Positions 1-8,199 of a DNA stretch of 64,000 nt are shown in pieces. Below the pieces are notes generated by a model, which was not told the DNA's origin, made no database searches, and was given only the letters and a program-made list of their open reading frames with translations. Every line of letters starts with the position of its first letter. Position 1 is the stretch's first letter. Source of the stretch: Parasedimentitalea huanghaiensis (GTDB lineage Bacteria; Pseudomonadota; Alphaproteobacteria; Rhodobacterales; Rhodobacteraceae); assembly GCF_009753675.1 (NCBI RefSeq), contig NZ_WQLV01000008.1, positions 62,001 to 126,000 of the forward strand, in the 5' to 3' direction. The position numbers were made by a program, and so were the translations under genes.

Positions 1-20
1 GCGGGTAGCACAGCTCCAAA

Positions 21-52
21 CAAAAACACGCGCCTGATGTCTCAGACGCGTG
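21..52 (-). terminator. Intrinsic terminator of the phosphatase gene
   Basis: Read on the minus strand, the arms CACGCGTCTGA and TCAGGCGCGTG pair around a 4-nt loop with one G-T pair. A TTTTTG run follows at once. It lies about 30 bases after the stop codon of the minus-strand phosphatase gene, so it most likely ends that transcript. Confidence 0.75.
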
Positions 53-80
53 CAAAAAATTCAGACCTTGGTGACGGGCT

Positions 81-866
81 TTAGCCTCGGATCACTTTTG
101 CAAAAGTCTCAAAGATCGGTTCGTTGGCACAAATGACTTCGCCGCTATCAACAATGTTATCGCCCGGGGTCAGGGGTTCCACCAAACCACCGGCCTCCTG
201 CACCAGAATGATACCTGCAGCCAGATCCCAGGAATGCAGACGACGCTCCCAGAACCCATCATAACGGCCGGTGGCCACATAGGCCATATCCAGCGCTGCC
301 GAGCCCCACCGGCGCACGCCAGCGCAGGCAGGCAGCAACCGCGCCAGATCCTGCAACGTTTCAGGTAGATCCGAGCGCCCAGCAAAGGGCAACCCGGTTG
401 CAAAAATGCTTTCAATCATCCGGTTGCGGCCGGAAGTCCGGATCCGGCTCTCATTCATCCAGGCGCCATTGCCTTTTTCGGCAAAATACATTTCGTCTTT
501 GGCCGCATCATAGATCACCCCGGCAACAATCTTACCCTTGTGCTCAAGTGCGATCGAAATGGCCCAGTGCGGCAGACCATGCAGAAAGTTGGTGGTGCCA
601 TCCAGCGGATCAACGATCCAACGACGGGTTGGGTCTTCGCCAGCAATCTCACCGCCTTCTTCCGCAATCCAGCCGTAAGTTGGACGCGCGCCCAGCAGCT
701 CTTCTTTCAGAATTTTCTCAGCCGTGATATCCGCCTTTGAGACAAAATCTCCGGCGCCTTTCACCGATACCTGCAGGTTTTCCACTTCGCGGAAATCCTT
801 GACCAGAGATTTACCGGCCTTGCGGGCGGCTTTGAGCATAATGTTAAGATTAGCGCTGCCGATCAT
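81..866 (-). CDS. Inositol monophosphatase family protein
   Basis: A 261-aa Mg2+-dependent phosphatase of the IMPase/SuhB superfamily, which hydrolyses inositol monophosphates or related phosphate monoesters in the cytosol. The metal-site motifs are clear: an EE pair at residues 69-70, DPLDGTTN at 86-93, and WDLAAG near 213-218. Length fits the family. The start at 866 is chosen because AGGAG lies 8 bases upstream and the protein begins MIGSANLNIM, as in homologues; the frame stays open upstream for 48 codons without a family-like sequence. It stands alone and ends at a strong terminator. SuhB, CysQ-like and histidinol-phosphatase-like activities cannot be told apart from sequence alone. Confidence 0.92.
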   Translation of the reverse strand: MIGSANLNIMLKAARKAGKSLVKDFREVENLQVSVKGAGDFVSKADITAEKILKEELLGARPTYGWIAEEGGEIAGEDPTRRWIVDPLDGTTNFLHGLPHWAISIALEHKGKIVAGVIYDAAKDEMYFAEKGNGAWMNESRIRTSGRNRMIESIFATGLPFAGRSDLPETLQDLARLLPACAGVRRWGSAALDMAYVATGRYDGFWERRLHSWDLAAGIILVQEAGGLVEPLTPGDNIVDSGEVICANEPIFETFAKVIRG

Positions 867-1045
867 GTCGGGCTCCTGTCTGGTCACAGAGATGTTGGTC
901 AAAGGCTGCCTATACGCCGCCTTTGTTCCCTTGCCAATAGGCAATACCATAGACATTTTCCGTAACGTTATGCAAATGCCGCGCTTGCCAGCGTCCCAGC
1001 GAAACAACACAGTTTAACAAATATCAGAACACCCACGGAGAACCC

Positions 1046-2074
1046 ATGTCACAACAGATGCAACGCATAGCTCTGGCCAGCCGCCCTACTGGCGCCCCAG
1101 TGGCTGAAAATTTCAGCTTTGAATCCGTCGCAATACCGATTGCAAAGGACGGCGAAGTGCTGGTGAAACTGCACTATATGTCCTTAGACCCCTATATGCG
1201 TGGCCGTATGGATGATGCAAAATCTTATGCCGCACCTGTGGCCATTGGCGGCACCATGGAGGCTGGAGCGGTGGGTGAGGTCATCAGTTCAAACAGCCCG
1301 GATTTTCAGCCCGGTGATTTTGCGTTTGGCATGTTTGGCTGGGCCAGTCATGGTTGCCTGCCCGCCAATCAACTGCAAAAACTGGACCCAAATCATGGCC
1401 CTATAACCACCGCGCTCGGCGTTCTCGGCATGCCGGGTTTTACTGGGTGGCATGGCTTGAACACCTACGGAAAGCCCAAAGCAGGAGAAACTCTGGTTGT
1501 CGCAGCTGCCACCGGCCCAGTTGGGTCAATGGTCGGTCAGCTGGCGAAACAGGCCGGACTACGCACCGTTGGCATTGCTGGTGGTGCTGAAAAATGTGCC
1601 CTGGCAACTGAGAAGTTTGGGTTTGACATCTGCCTGGATCACCGGGCTTACGCGGATGCCAATTCGCTGCGCAAAGATCTTGCTGTGGCCTGCCCCGACG
1701 GCATCGACATCTACTTTGAAAACGTGGCTGGCAAGGTTCTAGAAGCCGTCATTCCCCTGATGAATCCTCATGGCCGAATTCCGGTTTGTGGCATGATCAG
1801 CTGGTACGGCGGCGCACAAGGCGCTGACGCGACTCTGACGGCCCCGATGATCTGGCGCAACATTCTGGTGAAGTTCCTGTCGGTGAATGGATTTATTATC
1901 ATGAATCATTTCGACCAATATCCTGAGTTCCTGAAACAGGTCGGCCCCATGGTTGCCAAAGGCGAGGTTCAGTACATTGAAGACATCGCTGAGGGTCTGG
2001 AAAACGCCCCTGCTGCCTTTATGGCAATGCTAAAGGGCGGCAACATGGGCAAACAGATCGTCAAACTGATATAA
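1046..2074 (+). CDS. NADP-dependent oxidoreductase, zinc-independent MDR family (CurA/YfmJ type)
   Basis: A 342-aa medium-chain reductase of the leukotriene B4 dehydrogenase/CurA group, which reduces alpha,beta-unsaturated carbonyl compounds with NADPH. The N-terminal MSLDPYMRGRM motif (residues 45-55) is diagnostic of this group. The Rossmann nucleotide-binding loop AATGPVGSMVGQ follows at 154-165. The cysteine and histidine ligands of zinc alcohol dehydrogenases are absent. The start has a GGAG motif about 10 bases upstream. It is divergent from the phosphatase gene and ends at a pair of dispersed palindromes. The physiological substrate is unknown; detoxification of reactive enones or quinones is the usual assumption. 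Confidence 0.9.
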   Translation: MSQQMQRIALASRPTGAPVAENFSFESVAIPIAKDGEVLVKLHYMSLDPYMRGRMDDAKSYAAPVAIGGTMEAGAVGEVISSNSPDFQPGDFAFGMFGWASHGCLPANQLQKLDPNHGPITTALGVLGMPGFTGWHGLNTYGKPKAGETLVVAAATGPVGSMVGQLAKQAGLRTVGIAGGAEKCALATEKFGFDICLDHRAYADANSLRKDLAVACPDGIDIYFENVAGKVLEAVIPLMNPHGRIPVCGMISWYGGAQGADATLTAPMIWRNILVKFLSVNGFIIMNHFDQYPEFLKQVGPMVAKGEVQYIEDIAEGLENAPAAFMAMLKGGNMGKQIVKLI

Positions 2075-2078
2075 CCCC

Positions 2079-2104
2079 TAAGGTGCGTGCAAGCACGCAC
2101 CTTA
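2079..2104. repeat. GTGCGTGC palindrome, copy 1
   Basis: A 26-base palindrome with 12-bp perfect arms, TAAGGTGCGTGC and its complement, around a 2-nt loop. It sits between two convergent genes five bases after a stop codon. The core recurs at 2131, 11411 and 23637, so it belongs to a dispersed REP-like family. It may also act as a transcript-end hairpin, although no T run follows. Confidence 0.8.
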
Positions 2105-2130
2105 CACTTACCTTGGTCGGACGCAGTATA

Positions 2131-2156
2131 GGTAGGGTGTGTGCTTGCACGCACCA
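2131..2156. repeat. GTGCGTGC palindrome, copy 2
   Basis: The sequence GGTAGGGTGTGTGC-TT-GCACGCACC is a near-perfect hairpin with one G-T pair. It lies 26 bases from copy 1. Its flank (TAGGG before the core) matches the copies near 11411 and 23637 better than copy 1 does. Confidence 0.75.
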
Positions 2157-2161
2157 CCAGT

Positions 2162-3067
2162 TCACTGCAATTGCAGCTTCCGCGCCTCGACCTTAGCCAG
2201 CCGGATCAGCTCTTGCATGTAGGGTTTATCCCGATCCTCGCTACGGATCGCTGCATAGAGGCTGCGTGTGATCCCGTTTTTGGTCAAAGGTCGGGTGACA
2301 TAATCCGAGGAATATTTCACCTCGCGCACCACCCAATCAGGCAAGACCGAAACACCGCGGTTGGAGGCCACCAACAGCAGGATCACGGCCGTCAACTCCA
2401 CTTGGCGAATGGCGCCAGGTTCGACCCCTGCGGGGATCAACAGCTGGCTAAAGACATCCAGCTTGGGCTTATCAACCGGGTATGTGATCAACGTCTGACC
2501 TGCAAAATCCTCGGCATCGATGTATGGCTTAACCGCCAGCGGATGTTGAGCAGAGGCCACAAACACCGGTGCGTAATCAAACAGTTCAATAAAATCGACG
2601 CCAGAGATCTGCTCTGGGTCCGATGAGACCACCAGATCAACCTCTTCCTTTTGCAACGCCGTCAGCGCGTCAAAGGCCAGACCAGGGCGAATATCCACAT
2701 CCACGTCAGACCAGCTTTTGCGAAACCCTTCCAGCACCGGAAACAGCCATTCAAAACAGGCGTGGCATTCTATGGCAATGTGCATGCGACCAGTGTGCCC
2801 ATCCCGCAGTGCGGAAAATTCAGCCTGCATGGATTCGACCTGCGGCAAGACCTGCTCAGCCAAACGAAGCAACCGCAGCCCGGCCGCCGACAGCTTCATC
2901 GGTTTGGAGCGGCGCATGAACAGTTCGACCCCAGCCTGATCCTCCAAACCTTTGATCTGATGGCTCAACGCGCTCTGGGTGATGTTCAACTGATCAGCGG
3001 CGCGTGCGAGCCCACCCGCCTCGTGGATCGCCTTTATCGTCCGAAGATGGCGAAATTCGATATGCAT
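2162..3067 (-). CDS. metR: LysR-family regulator, MetR-like
   Basis: A 301-aa LysR-type transcriptional regulator. The N-terminal winged helix-turn-helix is at about residues 4-62 (AADQLNITQSALSHQIKGLE), followed by a linker helix and a periplasmic-binding-fold effector domain. The sequence closely fits MetR, which uses homocysteine as co-regulator to control methionine genes. Its position, divergent from metF with 96 bases between the start codons, supports that assignment. It could be autoregulated from the shared intergenic region, where a MetR-like palindrome is visible. The MetR name is inferred from protein style and neighbourhood rather than from a unique motif. Confidence 0.85.
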   Translation of the reverse strand: MHIEFRHLRTIKAIHEAGGLARAADQLNITQSALSHQIKGLEDQAGVELFMRRSKPMKLSAAGLRLLRLAEQVLPQVESMQAEFSALRDGHTGRMHIAIECHACFEWLFPVLEGFRKSWSDVDVDIRPGLAFDALTALQKEEVDLVVSSDPEQISGVDFIELFDYAPVFVASAQHPLAVKPYIDAEDFAGQTLITYPVDKPKLDVFSQLLIPAGVEPGAIRQVELTAVILLLVASNRGVSVLPDWVVREVKYSSDYVTRPLTKNGITRSLYAAIRSEDRDKPYMQELIRLAKVEARKLQLQ

Positions 3068-3092
3068 CCTATCACTTCACTCATGTTGTTCT

Positions 3093-3114
3093 TGAGAATT
3101 ATGAAATTGTCTCA
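3093..3114. promoter_or_regulatory. Candidate MetR operator between metR and metF
   Basis: The sequence contains TGAGA-N12-TCTCA (3093-3114) and, inside it, TGAAATTGTCTCA (3102-3114). The second differs by one base from TGAA-N5-TTCA, the consensus of enterobacterial MetR sites. Its placement between the two divergent starts fits an operator. This is inference from pattern only. Confidence 0.45.
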
Positions 3115-3163
3115 CAATGCTGCACATGCAACAAGGGGGGAGTTGAACAGGAGATGCCCCAAA

Positions 3164-4030
3164 ATGACGACGCCAGAGATATCATTCGAGTTCTTTCCGC
3201 CACAGAACCTCGAGGCCTCCTTTCGTCTGTGGGACACTGTTCAGGTATTATCGCCATTGGACCCACGTTTTGTTTCCGTCACCTACGGCGCTGGTGGCAC
3301 CACACGTGACTTAACCCGCGACGCAGTTGCAACTCTGCATAAGTCCTCGGGGCTGAATGTCGCTGCGCACCTGACCTGCGTCAATGCAAGCCGCGCTGAA
3401 ACCCTGGCAATTGCCGATCAATTTGCCAGCGCTGGCGTCAACGACATCGTCGCGCTACGCGGCGATCCCCCCAAAGGGGCCGGTGGCTTCACCCAACACG
3501 AAGACGGCTTTGCAAATTCAGTTGAACTGATCGAAGCCCTGGCTGACACTGGCAAGTTCAACATCCGCGTTGGCGCCTACCCGGATCGTCACCCCGAAGC
3601 AACCGGACCGGATTCGGATGTGGACTGGCTGAAGCGTAAAATTGATGCCGGTGCCAGCGAAGCCCTGACCCAGTTCTTTTTCGAGGCCGATACCTTTTTC
3701 CGCTTCCGAGACAAATGCGCTAAAGTCGGTATCGATCACGTCCTGACCCCTGGTATTCTGCCAATTGAAAACTGGAAGGGCGCACGCAATTTTGCCCGCC
3801 GCTGCGGCACCGTGATCCCACAGTGGCTTGATGATGCTTTTGAAACCGCATTGCGCGACGGTCGCGAGGATTTGCTGGCCACCGCAATCTGCACTGAATT
3901 GTGCTCGGAGCTTCTGGACGGCGGCGTAGGCAAGCTGCATTTTTACACCATGAACCGCCCCGAACTGACCCGTGACGTCTGCCACGCCTTAGGTGTTGCC
4001 CCCAAGGTGTCGCTAGAGAACGTGGCGTAA
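3164..4030 (+). CDS. metF: 5,10-methylenetetrahydrofolate reductase
   Basis: A 288-aa FAD-dependent enzyme that reduces methylene-THF to methyl-THF, the methyl donor for methionine synthesis. The N-terminal FEFFPP motif (residues 8-13) carries the catalytic glutamate. VSVTYGAGGTTRD and the LRGDPP segment are typical of MetF, and the length matches the single-domain bacterial form. The start at 3164 has AACAGGAG upstream. The frame is open for a further 171 codons 5' of this point, but that stretch overlaps metR and is not MetF-like. It is divergent from the MetR-like regulator, which supports control by homocysteine. Confidence 0.95.
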   Translation: MTTPEISFEFFPPQNLEASFRLWDTVQVLSPLDPRFVSVTYGAGGTTRDLTRDAVATLHKSSGLNVAAHLTCVNASRAETLAIADQFASAGVNDIVALRGDPPKGAGGFTQHEDGFANSVELIEALADTGKFNIRVGAYPDRHPEATGPDSDVDWLKRKIDAGASEALTQFFFEADTFFRFRDKCAKVGIDHVLTPGILPIENWKGARNFARRCGTVIPQWLDDAFETALRDGREDLLATAICTELCSELLDGGVGKLHFYTMNRPELTRDVCHALGVAPKVSLENVA

Positions 4031-4082
4031 ATCTTGCCGATACTTCGGCGTGTTCCTAGGGTCCAACCAAAAGGAACGCGCC

Positions 4083-4574
4083 ATGTATTATGCCCAGAAC
4101 CCCGATGAGCTTTTGAAACCGACCAAGATCACTGAACTGTCTGGGTTGGAGTTCATGACCGGCATTTTGGAAGGCCGCCTGCCCGCCCCGCCCATTGCCA
4201 GAACTCTCGGATTTCAGTTGCACAGTGTAGAACCAGGGCGCGTGGTTTTTCGCGGCACCCCGGCATTCGAAACCACCAACCCGATGGGCACCGTCCATGG
4301 CGGTTGGTATGGCACCCTTCTGGATAGCGCCATGGCTTGTTCTGTCATGACAGGCATCCCAAGGGGCTCAGTCTACACAACCTTGGAATACAAGATCAAT
4401 ATTCTGCGTCCGATTCCGTTGGGAATGGCGATAGAGAGCACAGGTTTTGCTGAACATGTTGGTCGATCAACCGGTGTCGCGCGAGGCGATATTCGCGGGA
4501 TTGAGGATGGCAAGCTCTATGCCACCGGGTCGACAACCTGCATCGTGATGAACTTGTCCGCGACAAAACGCTAA
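4083..4574 (+). CDS. PaaI-family acyl-CoA thioesterase (hot-dog fold)
   Basis: A 163-aa hot-dog-fold thioesterase. The signature NPMGTVHGGWYGTLLDSAMA (residues 67-86) contains the HGG turn at 72-74 and the aspartate at 81 expected in PaaI-type enzymes. These hydrolyse acyl- or aryl-CoA thioesters. The start at 4083 has AAGGAACG just upstream and follows metF by 52 bases, so the two may be cotranscribed. There is no functional link to methionine synthesis. The substrate is not predictable from the sequence. Confidence 0.85.
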   Translation: MYYAQNPDELLKPTKITELSGLEFMTGILEGRLPAPPIARTLGFQLHSVEPGRVVFRGTPAFETTNPMGTVHGGWYGTLLDSAMACSVMTGIPRGSVYTTLEYKINILRPIPLGMAIESTGFAEHVGRSTGVARGDIRGIEDGKLYATGSTTCIVMNLSATKR

Positions 4575-4713
4575 CATTTTCGATTTGGTATCGGTTTTTT
4601 TCTGAGCAACAGATAAAACGTACCCATGTCAGGTCGGCGGATTTAGCGCTGCCCTCCTGTCAGATATCGATTTTCAGCTATTCAGACTATGCTTAATTGC
4701 GGGCCAAGAGCGC

Positions 4714-5796
4714 TCAATCTGCCCTTGCAGCCACTTTGGACTGCAAACTTTTCAAGCCTGTTGCCTTGGTTTGAGCGCTGATTCCTACACTGCTATGCAG
4801 CCGCTCGCTGCGGTCCAGCCCTACACGACGGCCACCGCGCAACAGAAAGATTTTGCCCCATCCACGCCAAGTGCCCACCGAAGGGGCCGCTGGGTCAACC
4901 GGAAACTCTAACCTCCAATTCTTTGGCAGAGGTAAACCGCAGTTTTCGGCTTTTTCCAACATCCAAACCAGCGACAGGTTTGCCAGCGGACGTGCTGTAT
5001 CAAGACCACCCAACTGTCCACCAACATCCCCATGTGCACCGCGAAACCAAACTTGTTCGACATGCCCTTGCCAGCCCGGCGGGCATTCCCACAGAACCGG
5101 TGCAAATACCTGTCGGGTTTCATCTAGCGCCAGCGCCTGAAACCCGTTGCGGATGTTGCGGCCCAACTGATGACTATGAAAGGCATGCCGCGCTTCAGCC
5201 CAGCGCCAAAGCAGTGGTAACCGCAGGCCCAGCGCCTTCACGGTTTCCCAGACACCAATCATTTCAATGTCGGCCTCACCATGACAAAAGGCCTTGGTAA
5301 ACCGGCGTGCGGCTTTGCTGCCATCCCCCTGATAGTGACGGTAAGCAGTGCGAATATTGCGCACCGTGGCATGTTCAGCTTTCAGTAGGCCAACCTGATC
5401 AATCACCCCCGCCAAAGATCGAACGGCATATCCGCCCCGCGAGTACCCCATCAGGTAAATCCGGTCACCTGGACGATAACGAGAGGCGAGGTACCCATAG
5501 GCGCGCCGGATCTGCCGGTTGATCCCACGCCCCATCAAAACATCCAAAGTGGAGCGCCAGCTGTTCCATTGCACCCCTGCCTCATAGAACACAGAGATTT
5601 CCGGGCCCATCCTCCGGCACAACTGGTAGGTCATACCAGCATGGGTTTCATGCCCAGGATCCAATGTCGACATAGTGCCATCAAGAATGATTACATGGGC
5701 CCGTGGCCCTCGCAGCTTAGTTTCACCCGAATGCTCTGAGCGAAGTGGCCGCCCCAACCATCCGATGATCTTTTTACCGAGCTGATTCAGTAACAT
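4714..5796 (-). CDS. DUF2235 alpha/beta-hydrolase-like protein
   Basis: A 360-aa protein with the DUF2235 (Tle1-like) hydrolase pattern. An early LDGT strand (residues 38-41) is followed by the nucleophile elbow GYSRGG (117-122, serine 119), then HGDVGG near residue 269, which likely carries catalytic Asp/His. Family members include T6SS phospholipase effectors, but many stand-alone copies occur without any secretion genes. No VgrG, PAAR or immunity gene is visible here and there is no signal peptide. It is therefore best described as a cytosolic serine hydrolase of unknown substrate. It is monocistronic and convergent with the thioesterase gene. Confidence 0.8.
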   Translation of the reverse strand: MLLNQLGKKIIGWLGRPLRSEHSGETKLRGPRAHVIILDGTMSTLDPGHETHAGMTYQLCRRMGPEISVFYEAGVQWNSWRSTLDVLMGRGINRQIRRAYGYLASRYRPGDRIYLMGYSRGGYAVRSLAGVIDQVGLLKAEHATVRNIRTAYRHYQGDGSKAARRFTKAFCHGEADIEMIGVWETVKALGLRLPLLWRWAEARHAFHSHQLGRNIRNGFQALALDETRQVFAPVLWECPPGWQGHVEQVWFRGAHGDVGGQLGGLDTARPLANLSLVWMLEKAENCGLPLPKNWRLEFPVDPAAPSVGTWRGWGKIFLLRGGRRVGLDRSERLHSSVGISAQTKATGLKSLQSKVAARAD

Positions 5797-5895
5797 TCCT
5801 CACCACTTCCCTCTTTCAGTACAGAGAGTATCTGACGGATAGGGATACCGCAGGTCACAACCTAAGAATACCGTCCTGATCCGGGCCAGTGCCCC

Positions 5896-6084
5896 TCATA
5901 TTGAGATAACGCCAGTTGAAGAATCGTCCACCAGATGCTGCACTTCCGCTATGGTTAAAAGGCGGACCATATCCCGACCAAAAGAGGATTTTCTTTGGTC
6001 AGTTGGAATCTGGATGCCGACAGCAACGATCACAAGTCCATCCTTCAAAAAGGCATTTTCTTCTGCCTGTAAAGGATCGCTCAT
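5896..6084 (-). CDS. Small hypothetical protein (uncertain)
   Basis: A possible 62-aa protein beginning MSDPLQAEEN, in the 366-base gap between the DUF2235 gene and the decarboxylase gene. Residue composition and codon positions look protein-like (for example VIVAVGIQIP and RLLTIAEVQHL). I do not see a good Shine-Dalgarno sequence and do not recognise a family. It lies downstream of the decarboxylase on the same strand, so it could be at the end of that transcript. The rest of the gap shows nothing else. Confidence 0.35.
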   Translation of the reverse strand: MSDPLQAEENAFLKDGLVIVAVGIQIPTDQRKSSFGRDMVRLLTIAEVQHLVDDSSTGVISI

Positions 6085-6162
6085 AATACTGAAGATAAGG
6101 TAACGCTGGCATGCGCTGTGCAACTTGGTGACGCAAGCCAGCGGTATGTGTGTCGGTTCAGA

Positions 6163-7320
6163 TTACCGCGCGTCAGGCCCCGAACCACCCAGTTCAATCA
6201 CGGTCGCAACATCAGAAAGCCCATATCCATTGAACTGTGTGCTCATCGCCGAAGAATAAGCCCCCAATCCCGGAAACAAGACGTAGTCCCCCACCTGTGT
6301 GTCCTGAGCCAACGGCAATCCATCCGGCAGACGATCCAGACTGTCGCAGGTTGGACCAAATACGACCCTAGGTTTGGCAGCAGCACTCCGGTGGATCCCA
6401 TCCCCTGCGACCACATAGACCCGACCTGGCAGGCCCATATCGCGGATGTCAACCAATCCGCCGTAAATACCATCATTCAGGAACACCACTTCGCCCTCCT
6501 GACGTATTCCTTTGATCCGCGCCGCGAGGGTGAAGGCCTCAGATACCATGGCCCGCCCAGGTTCACAGATTAACGCGGGTAGGTCAGAACCAAAACTCTC
6601 TTCAACCGCGTCAGCAATTGCATAGAAGAACTGCTCCAGATCCGGGGCCACCCCGTCCCGGTTGGCGGCAAAACCACCGCCGACATTTAGCCTGGCAATC
6701 CGAACACCAGCGTCCTTACAAATTTGACCAGCCTCACGGATGTATTTCACCCAGGCATGCGGGTCTTCACATTGGGTTCCGGGATGAAAACACAGCGATG
6801 GTGTCCAGCCCATTTCCTCCACCTGCTTCAGCAATTCCACCGCTTTTTCAGGTGTGGCACCAAACTTGCTGCCAAAATCATAGGCTGCGCCAGAAACTGG
6901 TAGCGCAAAGCGCACGGCGATCTCACAGCTGCGTGGTACATCTGCCAGCTTATCCAACTCGTCCAGTTCGTCCACCGACCAGCTGGATACAGCGTAGTCA
7001 ATCCCAGCTTGGATTTCGGCCTCAGACCGTACCGGGTTATTGTAGTGCATTACCGCAGTTGGGCTGGCGGCACGCACAGCGGCCATTTCACCTGGTGAGG
7101 CAACGTCAAAGGCGCTTACCCCTGCTGCGACAAGATTGGACAACACGGCCTGATGTGGATTGGCTTTGACCGCATAGGTGACCAATCCCGGAAATCCGGA
7201 CAAAAAACGTTCAGCCGTCTGGTGCAGTACCCTTGGAGAAAAATACAGGATGGGATGATCCGGCAGATGTCGCGCAAGATGCGTTTCAGGGTTATGCCAC
7301 AGGGCTGGGATATGCTGCAT
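6163..7320 (-). CDS. Fold-type III PLP decarboxylase (ornithine/lysine type)
   Basis: A 385-aa eukaryotic-type ornithine/lysine/arginine decarboxylase of the alanine-racemase fold. It would make putrescine or cadaverine in the cytosol. Key residues are visible: the PLP lysine K52 in YAVKANPH, FHPGTQ at 179-184, the phosphate-binding GGG at 214-216, EPGR at 253-256, CDSLD at 325-329 with the active-site Cys/Asp, and GAYSSAMSTQFNGY at 353-366. The start at 7320 is supported by AAAGAGG 8 bases upstream; the open frame beyond it runs into the divergent Lrp gene. The Lrp-family neighbour is the obvious candidate regulator. Ornithine is the most likely substrate, with lysine possible. Confidence 0.88.
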   Translation of the reverse strand: MQHIPALWHNPETHLARHLPDHPILYFSPRVLHQTAERFLSGFPGLVTYAVKANPHQAVLSNLVAAGVSAFDVASPGEMAAVRAASPTAVMHYNNPVRSEAEIQAGIDYAVSSWSVDELDELDKLADVPRSCEIAVRFALPVSGAAYDFGSKFGATPEKAVELLKQVEEMGWTPSLCFHPGTQCEDPHAWVKYIREAGQICKDAGVRIARLNVGGGFAANRDGVAPDLEQFFYAIADAVEESFGSDLPALICEPGRAMVSEAFTLAARIKGIRQEGEVVFLNDGIYGGLVDIRDMGLPGRVYVVAGDGIHRSAAAKPRVVFGPTCDSLDRLPDGLPLAQDTQVGDYVLFPGLGAYSSAMSTQFNGYGLSDVATVIELGGSGPDAR

Positions 7321-7425
7321 CGAAAAGGCCTCTTTGTTTATCCCAGTTTCCGGCAGTTTCCCGTCGATATCACTCGTCAGACCGCCTACACTGCCTAAAT
7401 CATCCAAACAAACGACGAATCCATC

Positions 7426-7857
7426 ATGCAAAATGACGAAATCGATCAAAAGCTCTTAGCCCTGTTGCGCGAAAATGCCCGCCGCCCGGTGGCTGACCTA
7501 GCCCGACAACTGGGGCTGGCCCGCACCACGGTTCAGGCCCGTATCGAACGATTGGAACATAGCGGCACCATAGTCGGCTACACCCTACGCAGCTCAGCCG
7601 CGACCCGCCCACCGCTGCAAGCTACCGTCCTCATTTCCATTGAACCTCGGACTGGCCCTGAAGTTCTGACCCGCCTCCGCAGCCTGCCCGGCGTGCAGGT
7701 CGTGCATACCACTTCTGGGCGGTTTGATTTGCTGGCTCAAGTCGTGGCACAAACCACTTCAGAACTGGACGAAACCATTGACCGGATAGGCGAAGCACGC
7801 GGTGTAAAATCCTCAGAAAGCCTGATCCATCTGGCCACTAAGCTGGACCGCACCTGA
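7426..7857 (+). CDS. Lrp/AsnC-family transcriptional regulator
   Basis: A 143-aa feast/famine regulator. The N-terminal helix-turn-helix lies around residues 4-50 (DQKLLALLRENARRPVADL and LARTTVQARIERLE). The C-terminal RAM ligand domain carries the usual beta-alpha-beta core. Such proteins form octamers and sense amino acids. It is divergent from the ornithine/lysine-type decarboxylase with 105 bases between starts, so the decarboxylase is a probable target and a basic amino acid a plausible effector. The overlap of its 5' end with open frame upstream of the decarboxylase start is not meaningful. Confidence 0.92.
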   Translation: MQNDEIDQKLLALLRENARRPVADLARQLGLARTTVQARIERLEHSGTIVGYTLRSSAATRPPLQATVLISIEPRTGPEVLTRLRSLPGVQVVHTTSGRFDLLAQVVAQTTSELDETIDRIGEARGVKSSESLIHLATKLDRT

Positions 7858-7897
7858 CCCGCGCAGCCGCACCGCAAGCGCTAAAGCACAATGTCGG

Positions 7898-8080
7898 ATT
7901 TGAGTATTTTTGGCAAAAAGAAGCCGGTAAGAATTTATTAGGGTTAATGAGGTATTAAGATTGCGCGGTACAGGCTGGAGAGCCGATGGCCGTGCAAAGA
8001 GAAGCCGCCCGACCGCATTGCGCGTAATACGCGGATTGGTCGGGCGCACTGCATCTTCTTTTTGCTAAAAATACTCAAAT
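7898..8080. repeat. Structured intergenic element with 26-bp terminal inverted repeats
   Basis: The gap between the Lrp gene and valS is bounded by two arms (7898-7923 and 8055-8080) that are inverted copies of each other with one mismatch. Each contains GAGTATTTTTGGCAAAAAG or its complement. Inside lie a 9-bp stem CGCCCGACC/GGTCGGGCG (8006-8046) and a smaller stem CGCGT-AAT-ACGCG (8021-8033). Each terminal arm is itself a near-palindrome (TTTTTGGCAAAAA) and could work as a bidirectional terminator. A third copy of the arm is at 20845. No credible gene lies within. Confidence 0.7.
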
Positions 8081-8199
8081 TCCAAACTTTCCTTCAAAAC
8101 ACACGTTGCTGGCGACACGACGCCCTTCCTCCCTTCCCCTTGGCGCACCTATTCGATATGGGAAACCTTAACCAAGGATACCTATTCAGGACGAAGCGC

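Noticed and set aside
4714-5796. DUF2235 protein as a type VI secretion phospholipase effector
   Set aside because: No VgrG, PAAR, Hcp or immunity gene is near, and the gene stands alone. The hydrolase call is kept without the effector role.
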